Assembly: GCA_944324345.1 (NCBI GenBank)
Contig: CALUVT010000001.1
Coordinates: forward strand, 186,001-250,000
Source of the DNA: Candidatus Gastranaerophilales bacterium
GTDB taxonomy: Bacteria; Cyanobacteriota; Vampirovibrionia; Gastranaerophilales; Gastranaerophilaceae
Length of the DNA stretch: 64,000 bases
Direction of reading: 5' to 3'
Under the pieces are notes generated by a model. It did not search any database. It was not told the origin of the DNA and was given only the letters and a program-made list of their open reading frames with translations. Each line of letters begins with the position of its first letter. The first letter of the stretch is position 1. Of the stretch, positions 34,263 through 43,582 are shown in pieces. A program made the position numbers and the translations under genes.

Positions 34263-36144
34263 TTTCCACTCTGTTCATAATTTCATCAAATTCTGCTGAG
34301 TCAAGAGTTTCTTTATCAAGCAATTCTTTAGAAATTGCCTCAAGCATATCTCTGTTATCGCTCAAAATCTTTTTGGCATCTTCGTACTTTTCATCAACAA
34401 TACGTTTCATTTCCTCATCAATTTCGAATGCAACCTGCTCCGAATAATCTCTTTGATGTCCGAAATCTCTACCCATAAAGACATTTTCTTGGTTTTTACC
34501 GTATGCCATATTTCCTAATCTGTCTGACATACCCCAAGCCGTAACCATTTTTCTTGCGATGTTTGTTACGTTAATAAGATCTTGAGAAGCTCCTGTGCTA
34601 ACTCTGTCTTTGCCGTATATGATTTCCTCTGCAGCTCTTCCGCCCAATGAAACAGTTATCTGTGCAAGAAGTTTTGCTTTATTTGTGTGGACTTTCTCAT
34701 CTTTTGGCTTAGTCCAAGTAACCCCAAGTGCCCAGCCGCGAGGAATTATTGAAACTTTGTGCAGCTCGTCTGCATCCTTTAAAAGTCTTGCAATAAGTGC
34801 ATGACCGACTTCATGGTAGGATGTAAGTTCTTTATCTTCATCAGTCATTACTCTGCTTTTCTTTTCTATACCTGCGATTACTCTGTCTATTGAATTATCA
34901 ATATCTTCCATTGAAATTTTGTCTTTGTTGTTTCTTGCCGCAAGAAGTGCTGCTTCATTAAGAAGGTTTTGCAAGTCTGCACCGGTAAAACCTGGGGTAC
35001 GTTTTGCAAGAGTTTTTAAATCCACTCCTTCATCAAGCTGTTTGTTTTTTGAGTGAACTTTTAAAATTTCCTCTCTGCCTCTTACATCAGGAGAATTTAT
35101 ATAAATCTGTCTGTCAAATCTTCCAGGTCTTAAAAGAGCGTTATCAAGAATATCAGGTCTGTTGGTTGCAGCAATTACTATAATATTTGTATTTTCGTCG
35201 AAACCGTCCATTTCAACCAACAACTGGTTAAGTGTCTGTTCTCTCTCGTCGTGTCCGCCGCCCATTCCGGCTCCTCTTTGACGTCCTACGGCATCAATTT
35301 CATCTATAAAAATAATACAAGGCTGATGTTTTTTTGCTTGATCAAACAAATCTCTTACACGGCTTGCACCAACACCTACAAACATTTCGACAAAGTCAGA
35401 ACCGCTTATTGAAAAGAACGGAACTCCGGCTTCACCGGCTACGGCTTTTGCCATTAATGTCTTACCGGTTCCGGGAGGGCCTACAAGAAGTACCCCTTTA
35501 GGGATTTTTGCTCCAAGTTTTATGTATTTGTCACCGTTTTTCAGAAAATCTACTATTTCTTCAAGTTCTTTTTTCTCTTCATCTATACCTGCAACATCTT
35601 TAAATGTTGTTTTAACCTTACTATCAAGAAGCATTTTTGCTTTACTTTTCCCAAAAGACATAGCCTGAGAGCCGCCTGCTTGAATACTTTTTGCCATAAC
35701 AGCAAGAAAAACCAAGAACAATATTGGAAGTAATAAATAACTTAAAATATTTCCTAAAGTCTTAGATGAATCAGAGGCTCTTGTTATTTGTACTTCTGCG
35801 TTTGAAGAATCAAGCCTTTTCATCAAATCCGGATCAAATGTCGGAGTTAATACTTTATATTTTAAAGCAGGAGCCTTTTCCGTCGTAAAACCAAAAGGGT
35901 TGTCCATAGCAGGAGCTGGTGTTTTTGATGCTTCCTGTTTTGGCTGGTCTTTAGGTATCGCATATAAAAAATCATCTGCTTTTTCAATTTTTGTAAATTC
36001 GTTGTTATCAAGTCTTTCCAAAAAATTTGAATATGAAATTTCAGTTACTTTTGTAGCCGGGCTTGATAAAAATACCGATGATACGAAAAGCAGAACAACG
36101 ATTGCTAGTACTATATACATCCCCGCAGATTGACTTTTATTCAT
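34246..36144 (-). CDS. ftsH: ATP-dependent zinc metalloprotease FtsH
   Basis: 632 residues from the ATG at 36144 (AGAGAGG in front). Two N-terminal transmembrane helices bracket a periplasmic domain (about 8-30 and 145-165), then the AAA+ ATPase with Walker A GPPGTGKT, Walker B IIFIDEID and the arginine-finger region [20 protein letters not shown]. The M41 zinc protease has SYHEVGHAL (HEVGH) and a later Glu/Asp ligand. FtsH degrades membrane and regulatory proteins. It heads an operon with the CdhD- and CdhE-like genes. Confidence 0.97.
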   Translation of the reverse strand: MNKSQSAGMYIVLAIVVLLFVSSVFLSSPATKVTEISYSNFLERLDNNEFTKIEKADDFLYAIPKDQPKQEASKTPAPAMDNPFGFTTEKAPALKYKVLTPTFDPDLMKRLDSSNAEVQITRASDSSKTLGNILSYLLLPILFLVFLAVMAKSIQAGGSQAMSFGKSKAKMLLDSKVKTTFKDVAGIDEEKKELEEIVDFLKNGDKYIKLGAKIPKGVLLVGPPGTGKTLMAKAVAGEAGVPFFSISGSDFVEMFVGVGASRVRDLFDQAKKHQPCIIFIDEIDAVGRQRGAGMGGGHDEREQTLNQLLVEMDGFDENTNIIVIAATNRPDILDNALLRPGRFDRQIYINSPDVRGREEILKVHSKNKQLDEGVDLKTLAKRTPGFTGADLQNLLNEAALLAARNNKDKISMEDIDNSIDRVIAGIEKKSRVMTDEDKELTSYHEVGHALIARLLKDADELHKVSIIPRGWALGVTWTKPKDEKVHTNKAKLLAQITVSLGGRAAEEIIYGKDRVSTGASQDLINVTNIARKMVTAWGMSDRLGNMAYGKNQENVFMGRDFGHQRDYSEQVAFEIDEEMKRIVDEKYEDAKKILSDNRDMLEAISKELLDKETLDSAEFDEIMNRVESERQG

Positions 36145-36283
36145 TAAATACCTCTCTTTTATCAATAAATTTTAACTTCTTTATTATAACTCAAAATTAC
36201 AAAAATTGTTAACTTTGTAAATAAAAATAAGATTTTTGAAATACCTGTGAAAAAAATTTTTTTATTTATATAGAGAGGGCGAC

Positions 36284-36460
36284 ATGGTAAAAATAATTAA
36301 TTTAGATTTAATAAGAGAGAAGATTAACAAATTTGATTCACTGGCAAATGTTGATATGACAAAACCTGACAGTATATTCCCGCAAAAAAGCGATGATGTT
36401 TCCGATAAGATGAAGAAATTTTTTGAAGTTGCGGACGGAAACCCCGATTGGAATGTCTGA
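36284..36460 (+). CDS. Small hypothetical protein (58 aa)
   Basis: A short open frame, 58 residues (MVKIINLDLIREKINKFD...GNPDWNV), with a good ribosome site GAGAGGG 6 nt before the ATG. The protein is polar and predicted helical without a signal peptide. It lies in the 320-bp interval between divergent ftsH and the convergent exbD genes and ends 2 bp before the exbD stop. Codon use and ribosome site favour a real gene; function unknown. Confidence 0.6.
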   Translation: MVKIINLDLIREKINKFDSLANVDMTKPDSIFPQKSDDVSDKMKKFFEVADGNPDWNV

Positions 36461-36462
36461 TG

Positions 36463-36855
36463 TTAAATTTGGTCGACTGATATACTTGTAACCCCAGAGT
36501 TCCTTGCACTGTCCATAACTCTAACCATTGCACCGTGAGAAGAATCCGCATCTGTTTTTATTAACAAGCCGTCTGGATAATTCTTTGATTCGGATGCAAT
36601 AGCTGATTCCAATTCATTACTTTGGATTTCGTTACCGTCAAGGTAGAATTTATCATCTGCAGAAATCATTATTGTCATAATTTTTGTTTCTTTATTTTGG
36701 ACTTGTTCTTGAGCAACATTTTCAGGTACTGTAAGATTTAGTCCCTGCTGATCTAGCATTGGAGCTATTACCATCATTATGATTAACAGTACAAGGAAAA
36801 TATCTGTTAAAGGTGTTATATTTATTTCATTAAATGTATCACGATTTCTGCTCAT
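36463..36855 (-). CDS. exbD: ExbD/TolR-family biopolymer transport protein (copy 2)
   Basis: 130 residues. One N-terminal transmembrane helix (about 17-37) carries the essential Asp in PLTDIFLVLLIIMMV, preceded by NEINITP; the periplasmic domain follows. With ExbB it uses the proton gradient to energise TonB. It is the last of four genes (tonB-exbB-exbD-exbD) and paralogous to the gene just upstream. RBS AAGGAATA. Confidence 0.92.
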   Translation of the reverse strand: MSRNRDTFNEINITPLTDIFLVLLIIMMVIAPMLDQQGLNLTVPENVAQEQVQNKETKIMTIMISADDKFYLDGNEIQSNELESAIASESKNYPDGLLIKTDADSSHGAMVRVMDSARNSGVTSISVDQI

Positions 36856-36875
36856 TATTTATTCCTTTTTTTACA

Positions 36876-37331
36876 TTAAGTAGCCGGCAGTTCTTTTTTC
36901 TTTAGTTCTTTTTGTTCTTTTTTACTTAGTGGTTCGCCTGCTACAATAAGTTTTTTGTATTCAGCGTCTTGAGCGGCATTCATTATTTCCATAATTTTTG
37001 CACTTCTTACTTTTTCGTCGGCTTTTACAACTAATTCAGGTTTTTCCAATTGGGGTTTTAAGTTTGCCAATTCGTTTGCCAAATTGTCTTCCGTTATAGG
37101 ATTGCCGTTCAGGTACATTTTACCTTCTTTGGTTACAGATACGGTTGCATTTTTCTGTTCTATTGAAATTCCGCTGTTAATCTCAGGGATAGTTATGGAA
37201 CTGTCTGTTGATTGGAAGGTTGGAGCTACAACCATCATTATAATTAACAGCACCAGAAAAATGTCTGTTAAAGGTGTTATATTTATTTCTGTAAACAGGG
37301 CTTCTTTACCCTTATTAGTTTTCATCGCCAT
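36876..37331 (-). CDS. exbD: ExbD/TolR-family biopolymer transport protein (copy 1)
   Basis: 151 residues with the same TEINITPLTDIFLVLLIIMMV helix and essential Asp. The C-terminus is longer and lysine-rich (LSKKEQKELKKKEL). Two ExbD copies beside one ExbB probably form a mixed complex or serve different stoichiometries. Two Met codons (37331 and 37325) are possible starts; the ribosome site is weak, so the exact start is uncertain by two residues. Confidence 0.9.
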   Translation of the reverse strand: MAMKTNKGKEALFTEINITPLTDIFLVLLIIMMVVAPTFQSTDSSITIPEINSGISIEQKNATVSVTKEGKMYLNGNPITEDNLANELANLKPQLEKPELVVKADEKVRSAKIMEIMNAAQDAEYKKLIVAGEPLSKKEQKELKKKELPAT

Positions 37332-37411
37332 TTTTTTACTTAATTTACGAAGTCTATAAATCTTCTATAGATAATCTTCGCAATTCCCTTTCTTTCTTAG
37401 TTTGCAATTAT

Positions 37412-38062
37412 TTAAGATAATGAGATATTTGCATTTGATGGTGTAGTTGATTCATCTGTTGAGTCTACAAAGCTTAAGAATAACAACTTAATCAACTGAA
37501 AATCATCTTCATAGCGTTTAACGATTGACTGGAATGAGTTGTAAAAAATTACTGCAACAATAGCAACTCCAAGACCGAAGGCTGTGGCAATCAGAGCTGA
37601 AGCAATACCTGAAGCTACTGCGGCAGATTGATTTCCTTGAGCTGCCAAATCTTGGAATGTAAAAAGAATTCTCACAACAGTACCAAACAAACCTAAGAAC
37701 GGAGCAACACCGCCAATTGTACCTAAAATTGTCAAATGACTTTCAAGTTTTCTTGATGCAAGTGAAGCTGCAATGTCAAATGAACGGGAAAAACCGTTTT
37801 TCTGTTCAGAAAAAATTCTAACTGCTTCTTCTGTAACTTCTCCGATTACTCCACCGCATTGAACAGCCAAATTTTGAGCACCGTCAAGGTTATTTTTTAC
37901 AAGTTCTTTTTGTAATCTTGGAATAAATAATACAACATCTCTTTTATTTTTCTTGTAAAAAGAAAATCTGTTGATTACAACTCCCACAACAAGAATTGAG
38001 CATACCAAAATCGGTAGCAATACCGGCCAATCCATCTTAATTGAGTTTAATAGTAGTTCCAT
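37412..38062 (-). CDS. exbB: ExbB/TolQ-family proton channel protein
   Basis: 216 residues with three transmembrane helices: about 12-30, and the paired helices around GGVAPFLGLFGTVVRILFTF and GIASALIATAFGLGVAIVAVIFYN. The conserved Thr/Pro channel residues of the MotA/TolQ/ExbB family are present in the last two helices. It pairs with the two ExbD proteins and TonB encoded next to it. RBS AGAGGAT. Confidence 0.93.
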   Translation of the reverse strand: MELLLNSIKMDWPVLLPILVCSILVVGVVINRFSFYKKNKRDVVLFIPRLQKELVKNNLDGAQNLAVQCGGVIGEVTEEAVRIFSEQKNGFSRSFDIAASLASRKLESHLTILGTIGGVAPFLGLFGTVVRILFTFQDLAAQGNQSAAVASGIASALIATAFGLGVAIVAVIFYNSFQSIVKRYEDDFQLIKLLFLSFVDSTDESTTPSNANISLS

Positions 38063-38108
38063 AGTTTTATCCTCTTTTTTGTATTATGTGTTACGTTTAA
38101 ATTTTTTT

Positions 38109-39290
38109 TTAGTATCCTGATGCTCCAAATACGTTGTAATCGAATGTAAATTGAATATCAATACTTTGTCCTTTGTATTCTGCCGGTAGCGGTCTGAAAG
38201 GAGCTGTTGCCTGAACCGCATTTATAGCGGCTTTATCGGCATTTGGAAGCCCTGAAGATTTGAATACACTGCAGGAAAGAAGTCTTCCGTCTTTAGCAAT
38301 TTTGAAAAGCAATACAACTCGTTTGCTTTCATTTCCTTTCGGCGGATCCCAATTCATCTTAATACGTCTTTGAAGTTCTCTCATATATGGGCCGAAATCA
38401 GGTTCTCTGATTGCATCAATCCCCGGTCTTCCATTTGGGTTTCCTGGGCCAGGATTTCCTACTCCTCCTGTTCCTCCGCCTCCACCTTTGGCGAGCTTCG
38501 TTCCTGAACCTCCTGTAGGAGCTAATGATGGCCCTGGAGCGTATTTACCACTGCCAGTAGATGTAGAACCACCTGAACCTCCACCTTTTGCGGATGTTCC
38601 GGAACCGCTTATAGGCCCTGTTGTGTATCTGCCTGAACCAGTTCCTCCTGTAGGCACAGGAACATTAAATGCTGACGAAGGTTTCTGTACCGGACGAGGA
38701 GTTGATGGCGGTTTTATAGAAGGACGTGCCGTCGGAGGTGCAGGTTTTGCTTGTTCAACTTTTTGCGGGCCAGAAGATGTCTGTTGAGTAGACTTTTTCG
38801 GTGCAGTAGGTTGCTGCTGCGTCATTTGTTTTACAATTTTTTGTAATGGATTTTGTGATGCAGCAGGTTTTGAAGCTGATTGTTTAGCGGGTTTAGATGC
38901 CTGTTTTGGTGCACCCGGAGAAGGAGAAGGCATTGAAACCTTTCGTGTCGGGTCATGATGCCCGCCTGCACGAGAATTTATATCTGCACGATATGGTGTG
39001 TTTTTGTTAATAAGAGTTTCTTCTCTATCCACAAGTACAAATTCAATATCGTTTACTTTGGGTTTTGGTTTTTCAAAGATTGTAAATGTAATTCCCATCA
39101 ATGCGAGTATAAATACAATCAACCAACTTACACCGGCAACTGTCGGGTGAAGAATTGCCGAAATTATAATTGATTTTTTCAAGCTTATTTCTTCATCGTC
39201 CTTCAAAACAGCTGGAGGTGTATAACCTGTATTTCCCTCAAGTTCATCATCTTCTATGTAATTGTCTATGTATTTTCCTAATAAGGACAT
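38109..39290 (-). CDS. tonB: TonB-family energy transducer
   Basis: 393 residues. A cytoplasmic N-terminus is followed by one transmembrane helix (about 38-72), a Pro/Ser/Lys-rich and then Gly-rich periplasmic linker (about 110-295, GGGSGGSTSTGSG-type), and a TonB C-terminal domain (about 300-393, YMRELQRRIKMNWDPPKG, CSVFKSSGLPNADKAAINAV). It transmits energy to outer-membrane receptors. It is the first of the tonB-exbB-exbD-exbD operon. No TonB-dependent receptor is in the window. RBS GGGGAGAG. Confidence 0.92.
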   Translation of the reverse strand: MSLLGKYIDNYIEDDELEGNTGYTPPAVLKDDEEISLKKSIIISAILHPTVAGVSWLIVFILALMGITFTIFEKPKPKVNDIEFVLVDREETLINKNTPYRADINSRAGGHHDPTRKVSMPSPSPGAPKQASKPAKQSASKPAASQNPLQKIVKQMTQQQPTAPKKSTQQTSSGPQKVEQAKPAPPTARPSIKPPSTPRPVQKPSSAFNVPVPTGGTGSGRYTTGPISGSGTSAKGGGSGGSTSTGSGKYAPGPSLAPTGGSGTKLAKGGGGGTGGVGNPGPGNPNGRPGIDAIREPDFGPYMRELQRRIKMNWDPPKGNESKRVVLLFKIAKDGRLLSCSVFKSSGLPNADKAAINAVQATAPFRPLPAEYKGQSIDIQFTFDYNVFGASGY

Positions 39291-39360
39291 TCTCTCCCCT
39301 TAAAAATTCTGTCTGATTAATTCTATTTTAAAACAAAAATAAAATTATCACCCAGTTTAC

Positions 39361-40104
39361 TTAGTAATTTGTATTAAACATTGACGGATTAACAGTAATA
39401 GGCTGGGTAAGAATTAGTTGAATTGCCGAATTCGCAGGGATTTCAACATCATTTCCTTTATCCCAAATTGATTTGACGAGTCCGCCGCCTGCACCTACTG
39501 CTGTTGCAAGAGCAGTACCTTTACCGATATCTCCTCCGGCAAGCGGTGAAATTATTACGCCTGCTAATGCTCCGGCTCCTGCTCCAACGGCTAAATCTTT
39601 ACCGTAATCTTTTGCTACATCCATTTTTGTTCCGCCGACTAAAACTCCTGTATTATCATTCGTTTTTATTACAGCAGAAATAGGAATTTGCACCCCGTAA
39701 GGTGTAACTATTTGTGTAAATCTGATTAATAGTTTGCCGTTAAGACTTCCGTGTTTTGCCTTTGAAACTTCTAAAACGGTTCCAGTAACAGAGCTTCCGG
39801 CAGGTGCGATTAAGCTGCCGTTATAGTAAAAATCAGAACCTAAAGCAATTGATACATTTTGTCCGGTTGTCATGTTCGCAGAATTTAAAGGTGTTGTAAC
39901 AACTGCCTGAAAACTTTGTCCGGCAGGAACTGTCACAACTCTTCCCTTAAGAGTTTGATTCCCGCTTAGAGTTTGTGTAGGATAAAAATTCTGATCAAAA
40001 TTTGGTGCGGGAGAACTGTTTCCGTAGTTGTAATTTGGTGCTGCAATTGTCATACAAGCAGACAAACCAATTGCAGATATGAGCATTATGATTTTTTTGT
40101 TCAT
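39361..40104 (-). CDS. Exported beta-barrel-core protein with glycine-zipper segment
   Basis: 247 residues from the ATG at 40104 (AGAGGAAAA in front). The N-terminal signal ends LSACMTIAAP: LSAC fits a lipobox, but cleavage after AAP is also possible. A beta domain follows (about 60-165) with VPAGQSFQAVVTTPLNSA, DFYYNGSLIAPAGSSVTGTV and IVTPYGVQIPISAV, reminiscent of the VirB10/TrbI C-terminal barrel (weak inference). A Gly/Ala-rich stretch (GAGAGALAGVIISPLAGG) may insert in membrane. A related gene lies just upstream. Confidence 0.62.
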   Translation of the reverse strand: MNKKIIMLISAIGLSACMTIAAPNYNYGNSSPAPNFDQNFYPTQTLSGNQTLKGRVVTVPAGQSFQAVVTTPLNSANMTTGQNVSIALGSDFYYNGSLIAPAGSSVTGTVLEVSKAKHGSLNGKLLIRFTQIVTPYGVQIPISAVIKTNDNTGVLVGGTKMDVAKDYGKDLAVGAGAGALAGVIISPLAGGDIGKGTALATAVGAGGGLVKSIWDKGNDVEIPANSAIQLILTQPITVNPSMFNTNY

Positions 40105-40169
40105 ATTAATTTTTCCTCTTTTATTTATATTATTAATAAGTACCATTTTATTTTACCTGCGAATTAAAG

Positions 40170-40754
40170 TCAATTTGTTAAGGTATGGGTAATCATCGCT
40201 TTGTCTGTTAGAACTATAATTTCATTAGAACCTGTTTCAATTGTTGTGTGCGTTCCCATTTTTCTTACATTACCGGGTCTTATTTGCAGTGTTGTTTTTT
40301 TTACTCTGCTTTGACGGTGTGCAATTCTTGAAAATTTTTCTGGCGGTGTTAGTTCTCCTCCGAATAAATTATCATTTGAAGTATATAAATAACCCCTTAT
40401 AGGTACTTCATAACCATCTTTGTATATCATTTTTGTTATTTTAATTTTCATAGCCGCATTTGTGCCGACAACGGGAGCGTTAATTTTTTCTATGTATCCG
40501 TAAAATTCAGTACCTCTTGGGACAATGTTTGTATCATGCAGGTACATATCATTTGTTGCGATAAATTTGACCTTATAACCTTCAGAGCAATATTGGGTTG
40601 AAATTTCTTGGGTGTTAATTACCGGAATAAAAGTTCCTGCAGGGACTTCTATTGCATCATAGTCTCTTATATCAAGTTGGACATCTGGCAATTCCATGGC
40701 TTGAATATTTCCGGTAAAAAAAAGTAATCCCAAAATGGTTAGTAATTTTTTCAT
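40170..40754 (-). CDS. Exported protein paralogous to the next gene
   Basis: 194 residues with a signal peptide (MKKLLTILGLLFFTGNIQA). The mature domain repeats the pattern of the downstream gene: VPAGTFIPVINTQEIST, DMYLHDTNIVPRGTEFYGYI and YKDGYEVPIRGYL. It lacks the Gly/Ala-rich C-terminus. Both are probably periplasmic. The family is unnamed to me; VirB10/TrbI-like barrel is the closest resemblance and is not certain. Confidence 0.62.
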   Translation of the reverse strand: MKKLLTILGLLFFTGNIQAMELPDVQLDIRDYDAIEVPAGTFIPVINTQEISTQYCSEGYKVKFIATNDMYLHDTNIVPRGTEFYGYIEKINAPVVGTNAAMKIKITKMIYKDGYEVPIRGYLYTSNDNLFGGELTPPEKFSRIAHRQSRVKKTTLQIRPGNVRKMGTHTTIETGSNEIIVLTDKAMITHTLTN

Positions 40755-40917
40755 AATTTATATTATAACAGTTTTTTCTGCATTATCAATAGAACGCATT
40801 TAATTAAGTTTTTGTTCATTTTTTTTGTAACAAATGTAAAAAAAATGAGTTCTTAAGCAATTTCATTGGATAAAAATACTTTATATAAATGTAGTGTAGT
40901 TTAAAAGGTGAATTATA

Positions 40918-41529
40918 GTGTTTAGTCCTGTAGCATCATGTATATTTGCTTGTAGAAATGTCGACAAAACCCAAAATGGTGATGTCGGTAGAAGTACTGT
41001 TGCTATAGGTCAAGCTGCAGGTTTGGTTCAGGAAGTTTCAAAGTATGATGGAATGGTTGCAAACACTGCAAGAAGTGCATTAAGCGTATTTTCTGATTTA
41101 GCAAAAGAACATAAGGCTTTTGAATATGCAGGTAAAGCCGTAAAATTCGCGGCAGAAAATGTTAATCCCCTAATATGTGCCTCAGGGGTCTTAAAAACCG
41201 CTATGTCTGATGATAAGGTAGAAACAGGTGTTACTGAAATCGCAGCATTATCTGCAATGTTTGCAGGAGAGGGAATGATTAAGAATAATTACGACAGAAT
41301 AGCAAATTCTGCTTCCGTTAAGAATTATGTTAAGGATTTGTCAAAAACAAAATGGATAAAACCGTTAGTTAAATACCTTGAGAAAGCTAAATTAACGGGA
41401 AAAGCCTCAGCTATTGTGAAAGGTTTGACTTTTGTTGCAGGTTCTATGACTTCTTATTCAATAGGGCAAACACTTGGGAAAGATGTTGCAGGAAGAGTTA
41501 AATCAAATATGGAGGCTTTCAAAGCATAA
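40918..41529 (+). CDS. Hypothetical protein (203 aa, Ala/Val/Lys-rich)
   Basis: 203 residues starting at a GTG with AAAGGTG 7 nt upstream. It is helical and rich in Ala, Val, Lys and Gly, with moderately hydrophobic segments (INPLICASGVLKTAM-like region; KGLTFVAGSMTSYSIG). No family is recognised. The upstream region shares TTTTGTAACAAAT at about the same distance from the start as the 24218-24619 gene. Function unknown. Confidence 0.7.
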   Translation: MFSPVASCIFACRNVDKTQNGDVGRSTVAIGQAAGLVQEVSKYDGMVANTARSALSVFSDLAKEHKAFEYAGKAVKFAAENVNPLICASGVLKTAMSDDKVETGVTEIAALSAMFAGEGMIKNNYDRIANSASVKNYVKDLSKTKWIKPLVKYLEKAKLTGKASAIVKGLTFVAGSMTSYSIGQTLGKDVAGRVKSNMEAFKA

Positions 41530-41569
41530 AAAATCAATCACATGATTTAAACATTTTTATCTAAACATG

Positions 41570-41578
41570 TGTTATAAT
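41570..41578 (+). promoter_or_regulatory. Extended -10 promoter (TGTTATAAT) for the SpoIID-like gene
   Basis: TG-T-TATAAT with the hexamer at 41573-41578. Transcription would begin at about 41585, exactly where the in-frame GTG start of the next gene lies. This suggests a leaderless transcript and rules against the ATG at 41567. Confidence 0.62.
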
Positions 41579-41584
41579 CAAATA

Positions 41585-42457
41585 GTGAAGAAGGTTATAA
41601 CATTATTTTCAATTTTGATTTTTAATTTGATTTTTATAAATCCTTGTTATGCAATCAAAATAGGATTACAGACCGGGGTTGATTCTACTGCTGTGGGAAC
41701 ATCAATAAACGGAAAAATTATTGATGCTAACACGAATCAAACTATCTGTGATTTGGATGCAATGAAGGGTTATGTTATAAAACCTTACAATAATTTTATG
41801 GCAATACTTTACAACGGTACTTATTACAAAATTAATTCTGATAATATCGTTGTAAGAACTTTTGATAAAGGATTTGTAAGTGCGAAAGGTAAATGGTACC
41901 GCGGTCTTATAATGATACAAAACAAAAACGGAAAATTGACTGTAATTAATAATGTTCCGTTAGAAGATTATATAAAAGGGGTTGTTCCTGCCGAGATGCC
42001 GTCGAGTTGGGAGCCTGAAGCTCATAAAGCACAGGCTATTGCCGCAAGAAGTTATGCACTTGCAAATTTGGGTAAACGTTCTCAGTATGGTTATGATTTG
42101 AAGGACACTCCCGAAGATCAGGCATATAATGGAGCTTCAGCAGAAACAGCCGGTACAAATGATGCTGTTGAACAAACAGCAGGTATCGTTTTGACATACA
42201 ACATGAAAGTGATAAATGCATACTATTCGGCTTCTGCAGGTGGGCAGACAAGTGCAAATAATTGGGGAAGTTCTCTGCCTTATTTAAGGTCAGTTCCTTC
42301 ATTTGACGATAATGTCAAGAAAAACGGCCACGGTGTTGGCATGTCTCAGCATGGTGCAAATAATCTCGCAAAACAAGGATATAATGCGTATCAAATTTTA
42401 CAGTATTTTTACAAAGATGTGAAGTTTGCCAAAGTAAATGAAGATTCTTACAATTAA
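41585..42457 (+). CDS. SpoIID/LytB-domain protein
   Basis: 290 residues from the GTG at 41585; an ATG at 41567 lies within the promoter. A signal or anchor helix (VITLFSILIFNLIFINPCYA) is followed by the SpoIID domain: LEDYIKGVVPAEMPSSW (with the catalytic Glu), AHKAQAIAARSYAL, and GHGVGMSQHGAN at the end. SpoIID proteins are lytic transglycosylases acting on glycan strands without stem peptides. The segment between YLRSVPS and GHGVGMSQ is shorter than usual. Confidence 0.87.
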   Translation: MKKVITLFSILIFNLIFINPCYAIKIGLQTGVDSTAVGTSINGKIIDANTNQTICDLDAMKGYVIKPYNNFMAILYNGTYYKINSDNIVVRTFDKGFVSAKGKWYRGLIMIQNKNGKLTVINNVPLEDYIKGVVPAEMPSSWEPEAHKAQAIAARSYALANLGKRSQYGYDLKDTPEDQAYNGASAETAGTNDAVEQTAGIVLTYNMKVINAYYSASAGGQTSANNWGSSLPYLRSVPSFDDNVKKNGHGVGMSQHGANNLAKQGYNAYQILQYFYKDVKFAKVNEDSYN

Positions 42458-42549
42458 CTAAAACCTTCTCATCACGGTAATCTTACATCTTCTCATTCCC
42501 TAAAATCCAATGTATATTTAAAGGATATAAATTTTTTTTGTAAAAACAC

Positions 42550-42577
42550 TTGCCAAATTTAAATAAAATGCTATAAT
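42550..42577 (+). promoter_or_regulatory. Sigma-70-type promoter for the HU gene
   Basis: TTGCCA (42550-42555), a 16-nt spacer and TATAAT (42572-42577). The message then has a leader of about 70 nt with an AAAAGGAGG ribosome site before the ATG at 42655. Confidence 0.7.
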
Positions 42578-42654
42578 AAATCTGTCGATGTAAAAAGCAT
42601 GCGGAGAGAGAATGGTTTCAATTACTGTATGCGTAAGGTAAAAGGAGGTTCATA

Positions 42655-42927
42655 ATGAACAAAGAAGAATTAGTAAAAGAAGTATCAAAGAAAGCAAAAG
42701 TTTCTCAAAAAGCTACTGCAGATATTATTGCTGCAACATTAGAAACTATCGAAAAAACTGTATCTAAAGGTAAAAAAGTAACTTTAGTAGGTTTCGGAAC
42801 ATTCGAACCACGTAAAAGAGCAGCTAGAACTGGTAGAAACCCTCAAACAGGTGCTCCTTTGAAAATCGCTGCAAAAACAGTTCCTGCTTTCTCAGCTGGT
42901 AAAAAATTCAAAGAAATGGTAAAATAG
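42655..42927 (+). CDS. hup: DNA-binding protein HU
   Basis: 90 residues, the standard HU length. The signature GFGTFEPRKRAARTGRNPQT spans the DNA-binding arm, followed by KIAAKTVPAFSAGKKFKEMV. It is a histone-like nucleoid protein. Strongly biased codons and a strong ribosome site indicate high expression. The stop lies inside a perfect 16-bp palindrome. Confidence 0.97.
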   Translation: MNKEELVKEVSKKAKVSQKATADIIAATLETIEKTVSKGKKVTLVGFGTFEPRKRAARTGRNPQTGAPLKIAAKTVPAFSAGKKFKEMVK

Positions 42928-42992
42928 GAGTTTAAACTCCTCCCAATAGGGAATTTGAAAAACAGGGTTTTTTATTAAAACCCTGTTTTTTT
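42926..42992 (+). terminator. Palindrome and intrinsic terminator after HU
   Basis: AGGAGTTTAAACTCCT (42926-42941) is a perfect palindrome at the HU stop. The terminator proper has AAACAGGGTTTT (42960-42971) with AAAACCCTGTTT (42977-42988) and a T run. It may serve both HU and the convergent rsmD. Confidence 0.9.
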
Positions 42993-42998
42993 GTGACT

Positions 42999-43514
42999 TT
43001 ATTTCCCCAAAAAGCTAATATATTTATCACCGTATTTTTTTTGTTTAATTAATTTGTACCCTGAAAAATCCACCGGTACTACATGTTCAAGTATAATCAG
43101 GTTGCTGGAAATATTTTTAACCGCATTCAGGCTTTGTTCGTAAATCTCTGAAAAATACGGAGGATCTATATATATGACGTCAAATTTGTCGGTTAAATTC
43201 TTTGTAATTTTAAGACTGTCGCCAATTATAAGTTTAGGGTGAGGGTCAAACTTTTTAAAATTGGATTTTATTATCGGGAGAACTTTAGGGTGCTTTTCTA
43301 TGGCACAGGCGTGTAAAAAATTTCTGGAAAGAGCTTCAAGTCCCATAATTCCCGAACCCGCATACATATCTAAAAAGGAGCTTTTTTCAAAGTCAATCAT
43401 AGATTGCAGCGTATTAAAAATGCCCATTCTAACCTTTGAAAGTGTTGGACGTGTGATATTTTCATCCGGAGCTAAGATTTTTTGTCCTTTAAATTTACCT
43501 GCCGTAATTATCAT
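42999..43514 (-). CDS. rsmD: 16S rRNA (guanine966-N2)-methyltransferase RsmD
   Basis: 171 residues from the ATG at 43514, where MIITAGKFKGQKI matches the family N-terminus. The SAM-binding motif is FLDMYAGSGIMGLEAL and the catalytic motif is IYIDPPY (N/D-PPY). TRPTLSKVRMGIFNTL is family-typical. No Shine-Dalgarno is present; TAAAAT 7 nt before the ATG could be a -10 element, giving a leaderless message. Confidence 0.9.
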   Translation of the reverse strand: MIITAGKFKGQKILAPDENITRPTLSKVRMGIFNTLQSMIDFEKSSFLDMYAGSGIMGLEALSRNFLHACAIEKHPKVLPIIKSNFKKFDPHPKLIIGDSLKITKNLTDKFDVIYIDPPYFSEIYEQSLNAVKNISSNLIILEHVVPVDFSGYKLIKQKKYGDKYISFLGK

Positions 43515-43582
43515 ATTAACTATTTTACAATGAATAAAATTTGGTGTATAGTTTAGTTGTAAAGATTTTTTGGGTGGTTGCA

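Noticed and set aside
41567-41584. ATG at 41567 as the start of the SpoIID-like gene
   Set aside because: It lies upstream of and within an extended -10 promoter and has no ribosome site; the GTG at 41585 fits better.
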